The notes under the pieces are model-generated. The model saw only the letters and a list, made by a program, of their open reading frames with translations, was not told the origin of the DNA and did not search any database. A DNA stretch of 45,623 bases from Bifidobacterium breve (GTDB taxonomy: Bacteria > Actinomycetota > Actinomycetes > S36-B12). Below, one piece after another: positions 1 to 8,562 of this stretch; position 1 is the stretch's first letter, and each line of letters opens with the position of its first letter. The stretch covers positions 1 to 45,623 of the forward strand of contig CAMDKQ010000004.1 of NCBI GenBank assembly GCA_945901095.1. The letters run 5' to 3'. Both the position numbers and the translations under genes were made by a program.

Positions 1-262
1 GGACCTTTGTGCCGACCTTGATATCACTCGGGTTCCCCTTCACCTTCAGGGTCTTGACGATCGTCACTGTGTCGCCGTCGGCTAGAGGCTTCCCCACCGA
101 ATCCTTGATGACCGACACTCCCGGCAAGCCAAATTCCGTGTCACCGTCAGAGCCACCAGCACCGGTCGACCATTCGTGGGCACACAGCGAACACACCAGG
201 AAGTCTCCCATCTCGTAGGTGAACTCGCTCGCGCACTCGGGGCACACCGACATCTCGCTCAT
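1..262 (-). CDS. phnA: PhnA/YjdM-like zinc-ribbon protein (3' end cut by window edge)
   Basis: Reading the minus strand from the ATG at 262 gives 87 codons that run off the window, so the C-terminus is missing and the ORF track does not list it. The N-terminus has two Cys pairs (CPEC at residues 7-10, CSLC at 24-27), a small zinc ribbon. It continues into a region like E. coli YjdM/PhnA, including the stretch DGDTVTIVKTLKVKG. The family was named for alkylphosphonate use, but its biochemical role is not settled, so I claim only family membership. The first ATG is chosen because a -10-like TACCCT sits six bases upstream, which suits a leaderless transcript. A second ATG lies three codons in. 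The + strand ORF at 9-218 is its shadow. Confidence 0.85.
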   Translation of the reverse strand, partial: MSEMSVCPECASEFTYEMGDFLVCSLCAHEWSTGAGGSDGDTEFGLPGVSVIKDSVGKPLADGDTVTIVKTLKVKGNPSDIKVGTKV

Positions 263-268
263 TCGGTC

Positions 269-274
269 AGGGTA
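269..274 (-). promoter_or_regulatory. -10 hexamer TACCCT, leaderless promoter of the phnA-like gene
   Basis: On the minus strand TACCCT is followed by six bases and then the ATG at 262, so it occupies -12 to -7 if transcription starts at the A of the start codon. No Shine-Dalgarno is seen and no convincing -35 was found. Confidence 0.5.
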
Positions 275-350
275 GCGACTTCATGAAACCGTAGCCACGA
301 TCGAGTCCATTGGGCGAGATGAACACATTCGCAGTGAATCGGTTCTATTT

Positions 351-385
351 GCTTCATCTGCCCCGGAATCTGGGTCAGATGAAGC
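351..385 (-). terminator. Hairpin after ctaB, terminator-like
   Basis: GCTTCATCTG (351-360) and CAGATGAAGC (376-385) form a perfect 10-bp stem. The 15-base interior can add a CCC/GGG extension. It lies just past the ctaB stop and upstream of the phnA-like gene. No U-tract follows on the minus strand, so it may end or stabilise the ctaB transcript instead of being a classical intrinsic terminator. Confidence 0.5.
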
Positions 386-391
386 GGGGGG

Positions 392-1306
392 TTAGTTGAG
401 GAAGGGGTCGATTGCCACGGCTAGGAAGAGGAGCGAGAGGTAGGTGATCGACCAGTGGAACAGGCGCATTGCCGTGTCATTGATGTTCGAATCCTCGCGC
501 TTGGCGGCGGCACGTAGCCGGTACGCCATCACGATGAAGACGATGCCGACGACGAGCGCTGTTACGCCATAGACCCAGCCCATCGGGGCAATCCACACGA
601 GCGACAATGAAACCGCCACCATCACCCACGAGTACCAAATGATGCTTGCAGTCACCTGCAGGTTGGTGCGCACAACCGGCAGCATGGGAACACCTGCGTT
701 GGCGTAGTCATCTCGGTACTTCATTGCCAGTGGCCAGTAATGCGGTGGCGTCCAGAAAAACACGATGAGAAACAGAACAACCGGAGTTAAGGACAACCCC
801 CCAGTGACTGCGGACCAGGCGATGAGCACGGGCATGCAGCCGGCGGCACCGCCCCAGACGATGTTCTGCGAGGTGCGGCGCTTCAGGATCATGGTGTAGC
901 CGAGGACATACATGAGGACGGCGGCGAGGGCCAGCGCCGCTGAAAGCCAGTTCGCCAGCCACGCGAGCACGATCGCGCTCAGCAGGCTGAGCACGAGTCC
1001 TTGGATGACCCCGGCACGGACAGAAATTGAGCCGACGGCAGCCGGACGGGACTCAGTCCGGTGCATGAGGGCGTCGATATCCCGGTCGTACACGCTGTTC
1101 AGGGTGTTTGCGCCACCGGCGGCGAGGGCGCCACCGAGCAGGACTGCAATGGTCATCGTCAGGCTCGGAAGGCCATCTGCGGCAAGGAACATCGTCGGTA
1201 TAGCCGTCACGAGGAGAAGCTCGATGATTCGGGGCTTCGTCAATGCAAGATGAGCCCGGAATTTCGACCCTCCGGGGACAGCGAGCGGGGCGGCTGCAAG
1301 CGTCAC
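392..1306 (-). CDS. ctaB: Protohaem IX farnesyltransferase (haem O synthase)
   Basis: This UbiA-family membrane prenyltransferase adds a farnesyl group to haem B to make haem O, the precursor of haem A for aa3-type cytochrome oxidase. The 304-residue length is normal. The first Asp-rich motif reads NSVYDRDID (residues 70-78, pattern NxxxDxxxD). A conserved YTMILKRRTSQNIVWGG segment and a second motif around DDYANAGVPMLP follow, with about nine hydrophobic segments. The start is GTG at 1306. It has no Shine-Dalgarno, but TACGCT lies six bases upstream, so the mRNA is probably leaderless. It diverges from tkt across 90 bp, an arrangement known from mycobacteria. No ctaA or oxidase gene is in the window. 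Confidence 0.95.
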   Translation of the reverse strand: MTLAAAPLAVPGGSKFRAHLALTKPRIIELLLVTAIPTMFLAADGLPSLTMTIAVLLGGALAAGGANTLNSVYDRDIDALMHRTESRPAAVGSISVRAGVIQGLVLSLLSAIVLAWLANWLSAALALAAVLMYVLGYTMILKRRTSQNIVWGGAAGCMPVLIAWSAVTGGLSLTPVVLFLIVFFWTPPHYWPLAMKYRDDYANAGVPMLPVVRTNLQVTASIIWYSWVMVAVSLSLVWIAPMGWVYGVTALVVGIVFIVMAYRLRAAAKREDSNINDTAMRLFHWSITYLSLLFLAVAIDPFLN

Positions 1307-1312
1307 GTAACG

Positions 1313-1318
1313 AGCGTA
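1313..1318 (-). promoter_or_regulatory. -10 hexamer TACGCT, leaderless promoter of ctaB
   Basis: TACGCT on the minus strand is separated from the GTG start at 1306 by exactly six bases (CGTTAC). The gene has no ribosome binding site, which supports a leaderless transcript. Confidence 0.5.
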
Positions 1319-1384
1319 GTCAGATATCGCCCAATGGGCATCGTCGGTCCTCGAAGGGACAGCAATTCCGTAGGGCGCATTGGC

Positions 1385-1390
1385 TAGGGT
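1385..1390 (+). promoter_or_regulatory. -10 hexamer TAGGGT, leaderless promoter of the tkt operon
   Basis: TAGGGT is followed by TTAACC and the ATG of tkt at 1397, placing it at -12 to -7 for a start on the A of ATG. There is no Shine-Dalgarno. It faces the ctaB promoter in the same 90-bp gap. Confidence 0.6.
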
Positions 1391-1396
1391 TTAACC

Positions 1397-3475
1397 ATGA
1401 CGCCGCCTGAAGCCTTGGACTCGCAGACAGCCCACCTGGCCTGGACACAGACCGATGAATCAGCAGTGCGGCATCTTCGGGCCCTTGCGATGGACGCAGT
1501 TCAGAAGGTGGGAAACGGCCACCCCGGTACCGCCATGAGCCTCGCCCCCGCGGCCTACCTGCTGTTCCAACGCGTCATGCGGCACGATCCGAGTGACCCC
1601 CGCTGGCTTGGCCGCGATCGGTTCGTCCTGTCCGCCGGCCATTCGAGCCTCACGCTGTACAGCGAGTTGTTCCTGTCGGGCTATGGCCTGAGCATGGAAG
1701 ACCTCGAGTCCTTCCGTACCTGGGGCAGTCGCACGCCTGGACACCCGGAATTCGGGCATACTTCGGGCGTTGAGACGACCACTGGTCCCCTTGGGCAGGG
1801 TCTGGCGACGGCGGTCGGCATGGCCATGTCGGCACGCTACGAGCGCGGGCTATTCGACCCCAATACCCCGGACGGTGACAGCCCCTTTGACCATCGAATT
1901 TGGGTGATCGCCTCCGACGGGGATCTTGAGGAGGGCGTCACCTCCGAAGCATCGTCCCTTGCAGGCACCCAGCGGCTCAACCGACTGTGCGTCATATGGG
2001 ACGACAACCACATCTCGATCGAAGGCGATACTGCGGTTGCCTTCACTGAGGATGTCTTAGCGCGTTACGCCGCCTACGGCTGGGCAACCCACAGTGTCGA
2101 CCGCCTGCCCGACGGCGACATCGACCGCGAGGGTCTCTTCTCCGCACTCATGGCAGCGACCGTCGAGCCCGACCGACCGACCTTCATCCGGATGCGGACC
2201 ACCATCGCGTGGCCAGCCCCCAACGCGCAAAACACCGCCAAGGCCCACGGCTCCGCCCTAGGTGCGGCAGAAGTGGCCGCCACCAAGACCGCACTCGGTC
2301 TGGATCCAAAGGAGTCTTTCGCCTTCGATCCGGCAATACTCGCCAATGTGCGATCGGCGCTCGCCTCTCGTGTGACGGCAGGTCGTTCTGCGTGGCAAGC
2401 TCAATTCGATCTGTGGCGGGCAAGTGAGCCGCAGCGCGCCGAGTTGCTCGATCGGCTCGTCGCCAACGAACTCCCGGCCGAGTTCGATGCTGCATTCCCG
2501 CACTACGACCTCGGTGGTTCGGTTGCCACCCGCAAGGCCTCCGGCGAGGTCATCAACGCCGTTGCTGACGTCATGCCCGAACTCTGGGGAGGCTCCGCCG
2601 ACCTCGCCGAATCAAACAACACGACTATCGAGGGCGGCGGTAGTTTCCTGCCCGCCAGCTCGACCTTGCCCGGTGCTTCACCCTACGGACGCATCCTGCA
2701 CTTCGGCATCCGCGAGCATGCCATGGGTTCAATCCTCAACGGCATTGCGGTCGACGGACTCACCCGTCCCTTCGGCGGAACGTTCATGGTCTTCAGCGAC
2801 TACATGCGTGGGGCCGTCCGGCTCGCAGCCCTCATGCAACTGCCGAGCATCTTCGTCTGGACCCATGACTCGATCGGCCTCGGCGAGGACGGCCCGACCC
2901 ACCAGCCGGTCGAGCACCTCTGGTCATTGCGAGCCGTACCGGGCCTGAGCATCGTCCGCCCCGCCGACGCGAATGAGACCTCCGCGGCATGGCACGCCAC
3001 CCTGTCGCGACGTACCCCGGTCGGCCTCGTCCTCACCCGGCAGAACCTGCCGACCCTCGTCGCCGCAGACGTCGCGCTCAACGGCGTTCGGCAGGGTGCT
3101 TACGTCCTGCTCGATTCGCCAGACCCCCAGGTTCTCCTCCTCGCGACGGGTTCCGAGCTGCAGTTGGCCGTGGGCGCCCACGACCGTCTCAAGGCCGACG
3201 GCATCAGCAGTCGCGTCATCTCGATGCCGTGCCTCGAATGGTTCGATGAGCAGGATGAGGCCTATCGCGATTCCGTGCTGCTCCCCTCAGTTCGAGCCCG
3301 GGTTGCGATCGAGGCTGGCAGCACCCTTGGTTGGTGGAAGTACGTCGGCGACCGTGGGCACATCATCGGCATCGATCACTTCGGCGCCAGCGCCGACCAG
3401 CAGGTCCTGTTTGAGGAGTTCGGCATCACCGTCGACGCGGTCGTCGCGGCCGCAGTCATATCGATTCGCCCGTAG
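1397..3475 (+). CDS. tkt: Transketolase
   Basis: Thiamine-diphosphate enzyme of the non-oxidative pentose phosphate pathway that moves two-carbon ketol units between sugar phosphates. At 692 residues it has normal full length. Visible motifs are GNGHPGTAMSLAP (about 39-51), the ThDP/metal motif SDGDLEEG (173-180) with DDN around 202-204, and the catalytic-Glu segment GIREHAMGS in the pyrimidine domain near residue 440. It heads tkt-tal-zwf-opcA-pgl, the standard actinobacterial pentose phosphate operon. The gap to tal is 24 bases and all later junctions overlap by 4 bases. The ATG is supported by the leaderless-type -10 box. It ends in TAG, which matters for the uvrA amber codon. Confidence 0.97.
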   Translation: MTPPEALDSQTAHLAWTQTDESAVRHLRALAMDAVQKVGNGHPGTAMSLAPAAYLLFQRVMRHDPSDPRWLGRDRFVLSAGHSSLTLYSELFLSGYGLSMEDLESFRTWGSRTPGHPEFGHTSGVETTTGPLGQGLATAVGMAMSARYERGLFDPNTPDGDSPFDHRIWVIASDGDLEEGVTSEASSLAGTQRLNRLCVIWDDNHISIEGDTAVAFTEDVLARYAAYGWATHSVDRLPDGDIDREGLFSALMAATVEPDRPTFIRMRTTIAWPAPNAQNTAKAHGSALGAAEVAATKTALGLDPKESFAFDPAILANVRSALASRVTAGRSAWQAQFDLWRASEPQRAELLDRLVANELPAEFDAAFPHYDLGGSVATRKASGEVINAVADVMPELWGGSADLAESNNTTIEGGGSFLPASSTLPGASPYGRILHFGIREHAMGSILNGIAVDGLTRPFGGTFMVFSDYMRGAVRLAALMQLPSIFVWTHDSIGLGEDGPTHQPVEHLWSLRAVPGLSIVRPADANETSAAWHATLSRRTPVGLVLTRQNLPTLVAADVALNGVRQGAYVLLDSPDPQVLLLATGSELQLAVGAHDRLKADGISSRVISMPCLEWFDEQDEAYRDSVLLPSVRARVAIEAGSTLGWWKYVGDRGHIIGIDHFGASADQQVLFEEFGITVDAVVAAAVISIRP

Positions 3476-3499
3476 CACCGGGCCACGAGGGAGCAGCGC

Positions 3500-4612
3500 A
3501 TGACATCACCGGCACCATTAGTGGAGTTGACCGCCCTCGGCGTGTCTATCTGGCTCGATGATCTTGACCGCCATCGAATCGACTCCGGTGGACTTGCCCA
3601 ACTCGTCGACACTCGATGCGTGCGCGGGGTCACGACAAACCCATCGATCTTCGAAAAAGCCATCTCGGGTGGGGCTGCCGCCTACGCAGCCGACCTCGCG
3701 ACCCTCTCGGCGGCTGGCGCCGATGTCGACTCCGCCATTCGGCGCCTCACCACCGACGACGTCCGCGCCGCGTGCGATGTTCTTTATGAGGTCTGGGTCG
3801 CCAGCGGGCACGTCGATGGTCGCGTTTCAATCGAGGTCGACCCGAGGCTCGCCGACGATACCGAGGCCACCATCGCGCAGGCCCGATCTCTCTGGTCGAC
3901 CGTCGACCGACCCAATGCCCTCATCAAGATTCCCGCGACCAAAGCCGGGCTCCCCGCTATCACCGCGACGATTGCCGCAGGCATCAGCGTCAATGTCACC
4001 CTGATCTTCGCGGTCGAGCGTTACCTCGAGGTGGTGAGCGCCTTCGAGGAGGGTCTGCAACAGGCCGCGGCCGCCGGACGAGACCTTGCTGCGATTCACT
4101 CGGTGGCCTCGTTCTTTGTGAGCCGCGTCGACGTGGAAGTCGACGCTCGACTCGACGCCCTTGGAACCGATGAGGCTGCCGCGCTGCGGGGCCGTGCCGC
4201 GATCGCGAACGCCCGTCTGGCTTGGGCCGCACACATTGCATCACTCGCCACTCCAGCATGGCTCGCTCTGGCCGATCAGGGCGCACATCCGCAGCGGCCA
4301 CTGTGGGCTTCGACCGGTGTCAAGGATCCCGCCTACCTCGACACCCGATACGTGATCGACCTCGCGGTTGACGGCTGTGTCAACACCGTGCCTGAGCCGA
4401 CGCTTGAGGCTGTTGCAGACCATGGCCTTGTCTTGGGCGACACAGTCACCGGCATGGCCATCGAGTCCGCCGCCGTCTGGCAGGACCTTGCTCGGCTCGG
4501 AATCAACGAATCTGAGGTGTGCGAGAAGCTCGAGGTCGAAGGGGTCGCGAAGTTCATCGACTCCTGGGAGTCGCTCAGGTCAACGGTCGCCCGAGTCCTA
4601 GATGCGACATGA
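3500..4612 (+). CDS. tal: Transaldolase
   Basis: Moves a dihydroxyacetone unit from sedoheptulose-7-phosphate to glyceraldehyde-3-phosphate through a Schiff base. At 370 residues it is the long actinobacterial form. The substrate-binding VTTNPSIFEKA segment (44-54) and the Schiff-base lysine in LIKIPATKAG (Lys143) are present, as is STGVKDPAYLDTRY near the C-terminus. The ATG follows GAGGGAGCAGCGC, a good ribosome binding site. Its TGA overlaps the zwf ATG (ATGA), so translation of the two is likely coupled. Confidence 0.96.
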   Translation: MTSPAPLVELTALGVSIWLDDLDRHRIDSGGLAQLVDTRCVRGVTTNPSIFEKAISGGAAAYAADLATLSAAGADVDSAIRRLTTDDVRAACDVLYEVWVASGHVDGRVSIEVDPRLADDTEATIAQARSLWSTVDRPNALIKIPATKAGLPAITATIAAGISVNVTLIFAVERYLEVVSAFEEGLQQAAAAGRDLAAIHSVASFFVSRVDVEVDARLDALGTDEAAALRGRAAIANARLAWAAHIASLATPAWLALADQGAHPQRPLWASTGVKDPAYLDTRYVIDLAVDGCVNTVPEPTLEAVADHGLVLGDTVTGMAIESAAVWQDLARLGINESEVCEKLEVEGVAKFIDSWESLRSTVARVLDAT

Positions 4613-6129
4613 CGAATCCACTTCGCGATCCCCTCGATCGCCGGCTACCCCGGGTGGCGGGTCCGTGCGGTGTCGTGTTGTTCGGCGTCACCGGCGATCT
4701 GGCTCGCAAGAAGGTCATGCCAGCTATCTACGACCTCGCCAACCGCGGGCTACTGCCTCCGGGTTTCGCCCTCGTGGGGTTTGCTCGGCGCGATTGGGAG
4801 GACGAGGACTTCGCACAGATTGTTCACGATGCTGTACGCGAGCACTCCCGAACCCCGTTCAGCGAAGACACGTGGCGGCAACTTTCCGAGGGGATCCGTT
4901 TTGTCTCTGGCGAACTTGCGGATCCCGCCGCGTACGAGGAGTTGAGCAGGGTTGTCGCTGACCTCGATCTCACACGCGGAACGAACGGCAACCACGCCTT
5001 CTACCTGTCGATCCCGCCGGGCCTCTTCCCCGTTGTGCTTGAGCACCTGAAAACCTCCGGCCTCGCGACGAGCGCACCGGGCGCCTGGCGACGCGTCGTC
5101 ATCGAAAAGCCCTTCGGGCACGATCTCGCGAGTGCCGAGGAGCTCAATCAAGTTGTTGGCGACGTCTTCCCGTCCGGCTCGGTGTTCCGCATCGACCACT
5201 ACCTCGGCAAGGAGACTGTCCAGAACATCTTGGCGGTGAGATTCGCGAACGCCATGTACGAGCCCATCTGGAACAGCAACTACGTCGACAACGTCCAGAT
5301 TACGATGGCCGAGGACATCGGTATAGGCGGTCGTGCCGGCTACTACGACGGCATCGGCGCAGCCCGTGACGTCATGCAAAACCACCTCCTCCAACTGCTC
5401 GCCCTCACCGCTATGGAGGAGCCACTCTCCTTCTCCCCCGACGACGTCAGGGCCGAGAAGGAGAAGGTTCTCCGGGCAATCCGACTCCCGAAGAACATCG
5501 ATTTGCATTCATCTCGTGGGCAGTACACCGCTGGATGGCAGGGCGGCATCCCGGTGAAGGGCTATCTCGAGGAGGACGGCATCTCCCCCGAATCGACCAC
5601 CGAGACATTCGCAGCGCTGCGCCTAGATATCGACAACCGGCGTTGGGCTGGCGTGCCGTTCTACCTGCGCACCGGCAAGAGGCTCGGCCGCCGGGTCACC
5701 GAGGTTGCGGTCGTGTTCAAGCGCGTACCGCACCTGCCGTTTGAATCCACGGCCGTCGAGGAGCTCGGCAACAATGCCTTTGTGTTCCGGATCCAACCGG
5801 ATGAGGGCATTACCGTGCGTTTCGGCTCCAAGGTGCCAAACACCTCTTCCATCGAGGTGCGTGACGTCACGATGGACTTTCAATACGGGGAGTCATTCGT
5901 CGACTCGAGTCCGGAAGCCTATGAGCGACTCATCCTTGACGTGCTCCTTGGCGATCCTCCGCTTTTCCCGCGGCATGAGGAGGTCGAGCTCGGGTGGCGG
6001 ATCCTGGACCCGGTGCTCGATCGGTGGAGTGAGCAAGGCCAGCCTGATCAATATGTCTCGGGCGGGTGGGGGCCTCACTCGCAGTACGACATGGTAAATC
6101 TCGATGGACGGGTCTGGAGGCGGCCATGA
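4609..6129 (+). CDS. zwf: Glucose-6-phosphate 1-dehydrogenase
   Basis: Oxidises glucose-6-phosphate to 6-phosphogluconolactone with reduction of NADP(+), opening the oxidative pentose phosphate branch. The ORF track starts 30 codons too early, inside tal. The ATG at 4609 overlaps the tal stop as ATGA and gives 506 residues, the usual size. The dinucleotide motif GVTGDLA (26-32) and the active-site signature RIDHYLGKE (from about residue 194) are intact. It overlaps opcA by 4 bases. OpcA acts as an allosteric or assembly factor for this enzyme in actinobacteria, so the coupling makes sense. Confidence 0.97.
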   Translation: MTNPLRDPLDRRLPRVAGPCGVVLFGVTGDLARKKVMPAIYDLANRGLLPPGFALVGFARRDWEDEDFAQIVHDAVREHSRTPFSEDTWRQLSEGIRFVSGELADPAAYEELSRVVADLDLTRGTNGNHAFYLSIPPGLFPVVLEHLKTSGLATSAPGAWRRVVIEKPFGHDLASAEELNQVVGDVFPSGSVFRIDHYLGKETVQNILAVRFANAMYEPIWNSNYVDNVQITMAEDIGIGGRAGYYDGIGAARDVMQNHLLQLLALTAMEEPLSFSPDDVRAEKEKVLRAIRLPKNIDLHSSRGQYTAGWQGGIPVKGYLEEDGISPESTTETFAALRLDIDNRRWAGVPFYLRTGKRLGRRVTEVAVVFKRVPHLPFESTAVEELGNNAFVFRIQPDEGITVRFGSKVPNTSSIEVRDVTMDFQYGESFVDSSPEAYERLILDVLLGDPPLFPRHEEVELGWRILDPVLDRWSEQGQPDQYVSGGWGPHSQYDMVNLDGRVWRRP

Positions 6130-7028
6130 TTCGGCTCGAGGACACGAGCGGCGGTGCTGTCTCGGCAGCGATCGCGGCGGAGCGACGTCGAATGGGGTCA
6201 CCAACCACCGGGATGGTCTTGACCCTCCTCATCATGGCCGACGAGGACTCCCAGTCTGACGCGACTTCAGCAGCAGTCACCGCCGCCCGCCAGCATCCGA
6301 TGAGGATCGTGACGCTCGTCCCGCGTCCCGAAAGCACGGTCACTCGTCTCGACGCCGAAATTCAGGTGGGTGGTGACCAAGGCCCCGGCGAGGTCGCTGT
6401 GCTGCGACTTCGCGGACAACTAGCGGAGCATGCAAACTCCGTGGCAGTCCCCTTGCTCCTGCCTGATACGCCCATCGTTGCCTACTGGCCGGGTGCTTCC
6501 CCCAGCGTGCCGTCCGATGATCTCATCGGTCGCCATGCGCAGCGCCGCATCACCGACGCGGCAGCGGCTGCCGATCCGATCAGCGAACTTCACGCGCGCA
6601 AGTCTGGCTACATACCCGGCGATACAGACCTCGCCTGGGCCCGCATCACGCCGTGGCGCTCAGTTCTGGCCTCCATGTTTGACCAGAATGTCGGCCAAGT
6701 CTCGGCCATCATCGTGAGCGGCGAGCACGCCAACCCGAGCCTGCCACTTCTCGCGGCTTGGCTCGGTGCCGCACTCGGCGCCCCAAGTGAGGTTCGCGTC
6801 GACGATGGTCCTGGTGTGACCTCTGTGTTCCTCACGACCCCGGATGGCAACATCACCATCCAGCGTTCCGATAGCCGCACCGCGACGCTAATCCGACCCG
6901 GGTTCCCAGATTCAACCGTAGCAATTCCTCGTCGTGACCTTGCCGCCTTGCTGAGCGAGGAGCTACGCCGCCTCGATCCTGATGACACCTATGCCAGCAC
7001 CCTCGACGCACTCGACACCATCCCGTGA
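6126..7028 (+). CDS. opcA: Glucose-6-phosphate dehydrogenase assembly/activator protein OpcA
   Basis: OpcA binds and activates or assembles G6PDH. It has no known catalytic role. I start it at ATG 6126, where ATGA overlaps the zwf stop, giving 300 residues; the ORF track extends 20 codons upstream. The internal segment PIVAYWPGASPS and the overall length fit actinobacterial OpcA. Identification rests on position between zwf and pgl plus family resemblance. Its TGA overlaps the GTG of pgl. Confidence 0.93.
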   Translation: MIRLEDTSGGAVSAAIAAERRRMGSPTTGMVLTLLIMADEDSQSDATSAAVTAARQHPMRIVTLVPRPESTVTRLDAEIQVGGDQGPGEVAVLRLRGQLAEHANSVAVPLLLPDTPIVAYWPGASPSVPSDDLIGRHAQRRITDAAAAADPISELHARKSGYIPGDTDLAWARITPWRSVLASMFDQNVGQVSAIIVSGEHANPSLPLLAAWLGAALGAPSEVRVDDGPGVTSVFLTTPDGNITIQRSDSRTATLIRPGFPDSTVAIPRRDLAALLSEELRRLDPDDTYASTLDALDTIP

Positions 7029-7801
7029 CCCATCGTGAAGTACTGCGGTACCCTGCGGCGCAAGCATTGGCCCTGTCGGTCGCTGCGAAACTCATCACCC
7101 GCATCGTCGAAGCTCAGGAAGCCTCCGGCTTCGCGCGCATTGTCCTGACGGGCGGCGGAGTCGGGACGGCAGTTCTCGCCGCCACCGCACGTGAGCCCGG
7201 TCGCGACGCCGTCAACTGGGCTCACGTCGAATTCTGGTGGGGCGACGAGCGATACCTACCGTCTGGAGATCCAGATCGAAACGACACCGCCGCCAACTCA
7301 GCACTCCTCGATCAGGTCGGTGTCGACCCGCGGCATGTTCATGCAATCGAGGGCCCTGACCGCTCGACGAGCCCGGAGGATTCCGCGCAGCACTACGCCG
7401 ATCAAATGAGAGCGCAAGCTAGGCCCGCGGATGACGGTCAGGTTCCTCGGTTCGATGTCGTTCTGCTCGGCATCGGCCCTGACTCCCACGTCGCAAGCCT
7501 GTTCCCCGGCTATCCTTCGCTCCGCGTGACTGACCGGTCAACCGCCGCCGTGCACGATTCGCCGAAGCCCCCTGCGACCCGCATCACCCTCACCCTGCCA
7601 GCCATCAATGCGGCGAGCGAGGTGTGGGTTCTTGCGAGCGGGACCGAGAAAGCGGAAGCCGTGCGCCTCGCACTGGACCCAGAGTCAGGCCCACTTCAGG
7701 TGCCAGCAGCCGGGGTCTGTGGCCGTGACCGCACCATGTTCTTCATCGATGAGGCAGCGGCTGCGGCGCTCCCGCTCGATTTCGGGCGACCGATCGCTTG
7801 A
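7025..7801 (+). CDS. pgl: 6-Phosphogluconolactonase
   Basis: Hydrolyses 6-phosphogluconolactone to 6-phosphogluconate, directly after Zwf. At 258 residues it is a DevB/SOL-type lactonase. It contains the family segments GGGVGTAVLAA and WWGDERYLPSGDPDRN, and a LLGIGPDSHVASLFPG motif. The GTG start overlaps the opcA stop as GTGA. It is the last gene of the pentose phosphate operon, and only 11 bases separate it from the convergent tetR. No terminator is visible in that gap. Confidence 0.95.
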   Translation: MTHREVLRYPAAQALALSVAAKLITRIVEAQEASGFARIVLTGGGVGTAVLAATAREPGRDAVNWAHVEFWWGDERYLPSGDPDRNDTAANSALLDQVGVDPRHVHAIEGPDRSTSPEDSAQHYADQMRAQARPADDGQVPRFDVVLLGIGPDSHVASLFPGYPSLRVTDRSTAAVHDSPKPPATRITLTLPAINAASEVWVLASGTEKAEAVRLALDPESGPLQVPAAGVCGRDRTMFFIDEAAAAALPLDFGRPIA

Positions 7802-7812
7802 TCCCCGACACA

Positions 7813-8448
7813 TCATGACCCTGCTATGTCCCGCATCTGCTCGATCATGGCGCACAGCGCGGTCATCCCCAACTCGAACCCCGATTCGTCAATGTGCTTG
7901 CGCGGACTACTGCGAAGGGCTCGGCCGATCGCTGGGAACTGGGCGTCATAGGACTGCGCCGAGCCGATGAAGCCAGCACTGAACGGCTCCACGGCCGAGC
8001 CCAGCACCAAGGAATCGAGGAGTGCCATGACCGGCATGATCGAAGGTGCAGGTACCCCAAACCGCTCGAAAAAGGCTGCGATCGGCTCGTAAATTGCTAG
8101 CGCATAATCCTCGTTGATCGCCCGTGACACGATGATCGTCGCGGCAACATGATGGTTGCGGTAGCAGTTCAGGTAGCTCCTTGCCATGATGCGTAGGTCG
8201 CCGAGGTCCTCGCTGGCCGCAAGCACGCTCGTGTCAATGCCGGCGTTGATGCGTCTATGAACAAGGGTGATGACGTCGTCAATCCCGCTCACGTGCGCAT
8301 ACAGCGATGGGGCTTGAACGCCGAGTCGTGCAGCGAGAACGCGCATCGTGAGCGCAGACTCGCTCTTGGACTCGTCGAGGATTGCGAGGGCAGCCTCGCC
8401 GATGAGTTCGCGGGTGACCCCGGGTCGAGCAGTTGTTCTCAGCAACAC
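7813..8448 (-). CDS. TetR-family transcriptional regulator
   Basis: The N-terminal helix-turn-helix is clear (TMRVLAARLGVQAPSLYAHV, about residues 33-52). The C-terminal helical ligand domain is less recognisable, so the effector is unknown. The ORF track starts at 8529, but I choose GTG at 8448 (211 residues) because AGAGGAG lies about 10 bases upstream and because the longer N-terminus would cross the shared promoter region. It diverges from the pot-type transporter genes across 114 bp holding several short palindromes. I infer that it controls the amine-transport and hydrolase cassette, and probably itself. It is the leftmost gene of the accessory region. Confidence 0.85.
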   Translation of the reverse strand: MLLRTTARPGVTRELIGEAALAILDESKSESALTMRVLAARLGVQAPSLYAHVSGIDDVITLVHRRINAGIDTSVLAASEDLGDLRIMARSYLNCYRNHHVAATIIVSRAINEDYALAIYEPIAAFFERFGVPAPSIMPVMALLDSLVLGSAVEPFSAGFIGSAQSYDAQFPAIGRALRSSPRKHIDESGFELGMTALCAMIEQMRDIAGS

Positions 8449-8478
8449 GCTCGGCTGACTCCTCTGTGATGTTACGAC

Positions 8479-8493
8479 TTGGTAAAGGACCAA
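8479..8493. promoter_or_regulatory. Candidate operator TTGGT-N5-ACCAA
   Basis: Perfect 5-bp inverted repeat with a 5-base spacer in the divergent gap between tetR and the pot-like operon. Position suggests an operator for the neighbouring regulator. This is inference; no binding data are available. Confidence 0.35.
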
Positions 8494-8504
8494 CCACGGT
8501 CTTC

Positions 8505-8517
8505 CTAACGTCGTTAG
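8505..8517. promoter_or_regulatory. Candidate TetR operator CTAACG-T-CGTTAG
   Basis: Perfect 6-bp inverted repeat around one central base, the form expected for a homodimeric TetR repressor. Its right arm overlaps TAGTCT (8515-8520), a possible -10 box for the transporter operon, so binding here would block transcription. A second perfect palindrome, TTGACGTCAA (8536-8545), and a CACGTG (8527-8532) lie closer to the start codon. Confidence 0.45.
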
Positions 8518-8562
8518 TCTGTGGGTCACGTGTGCTTGACGTCAACCATTTCGGAGGAACCC

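Noticed and set aside
4750-5508. 252-aa minus-strand ORF in zwf
   Set aside because: Lies fully inside zwf on the opposite strand; Val/Asp-rich composition is what high-GC shadows give.
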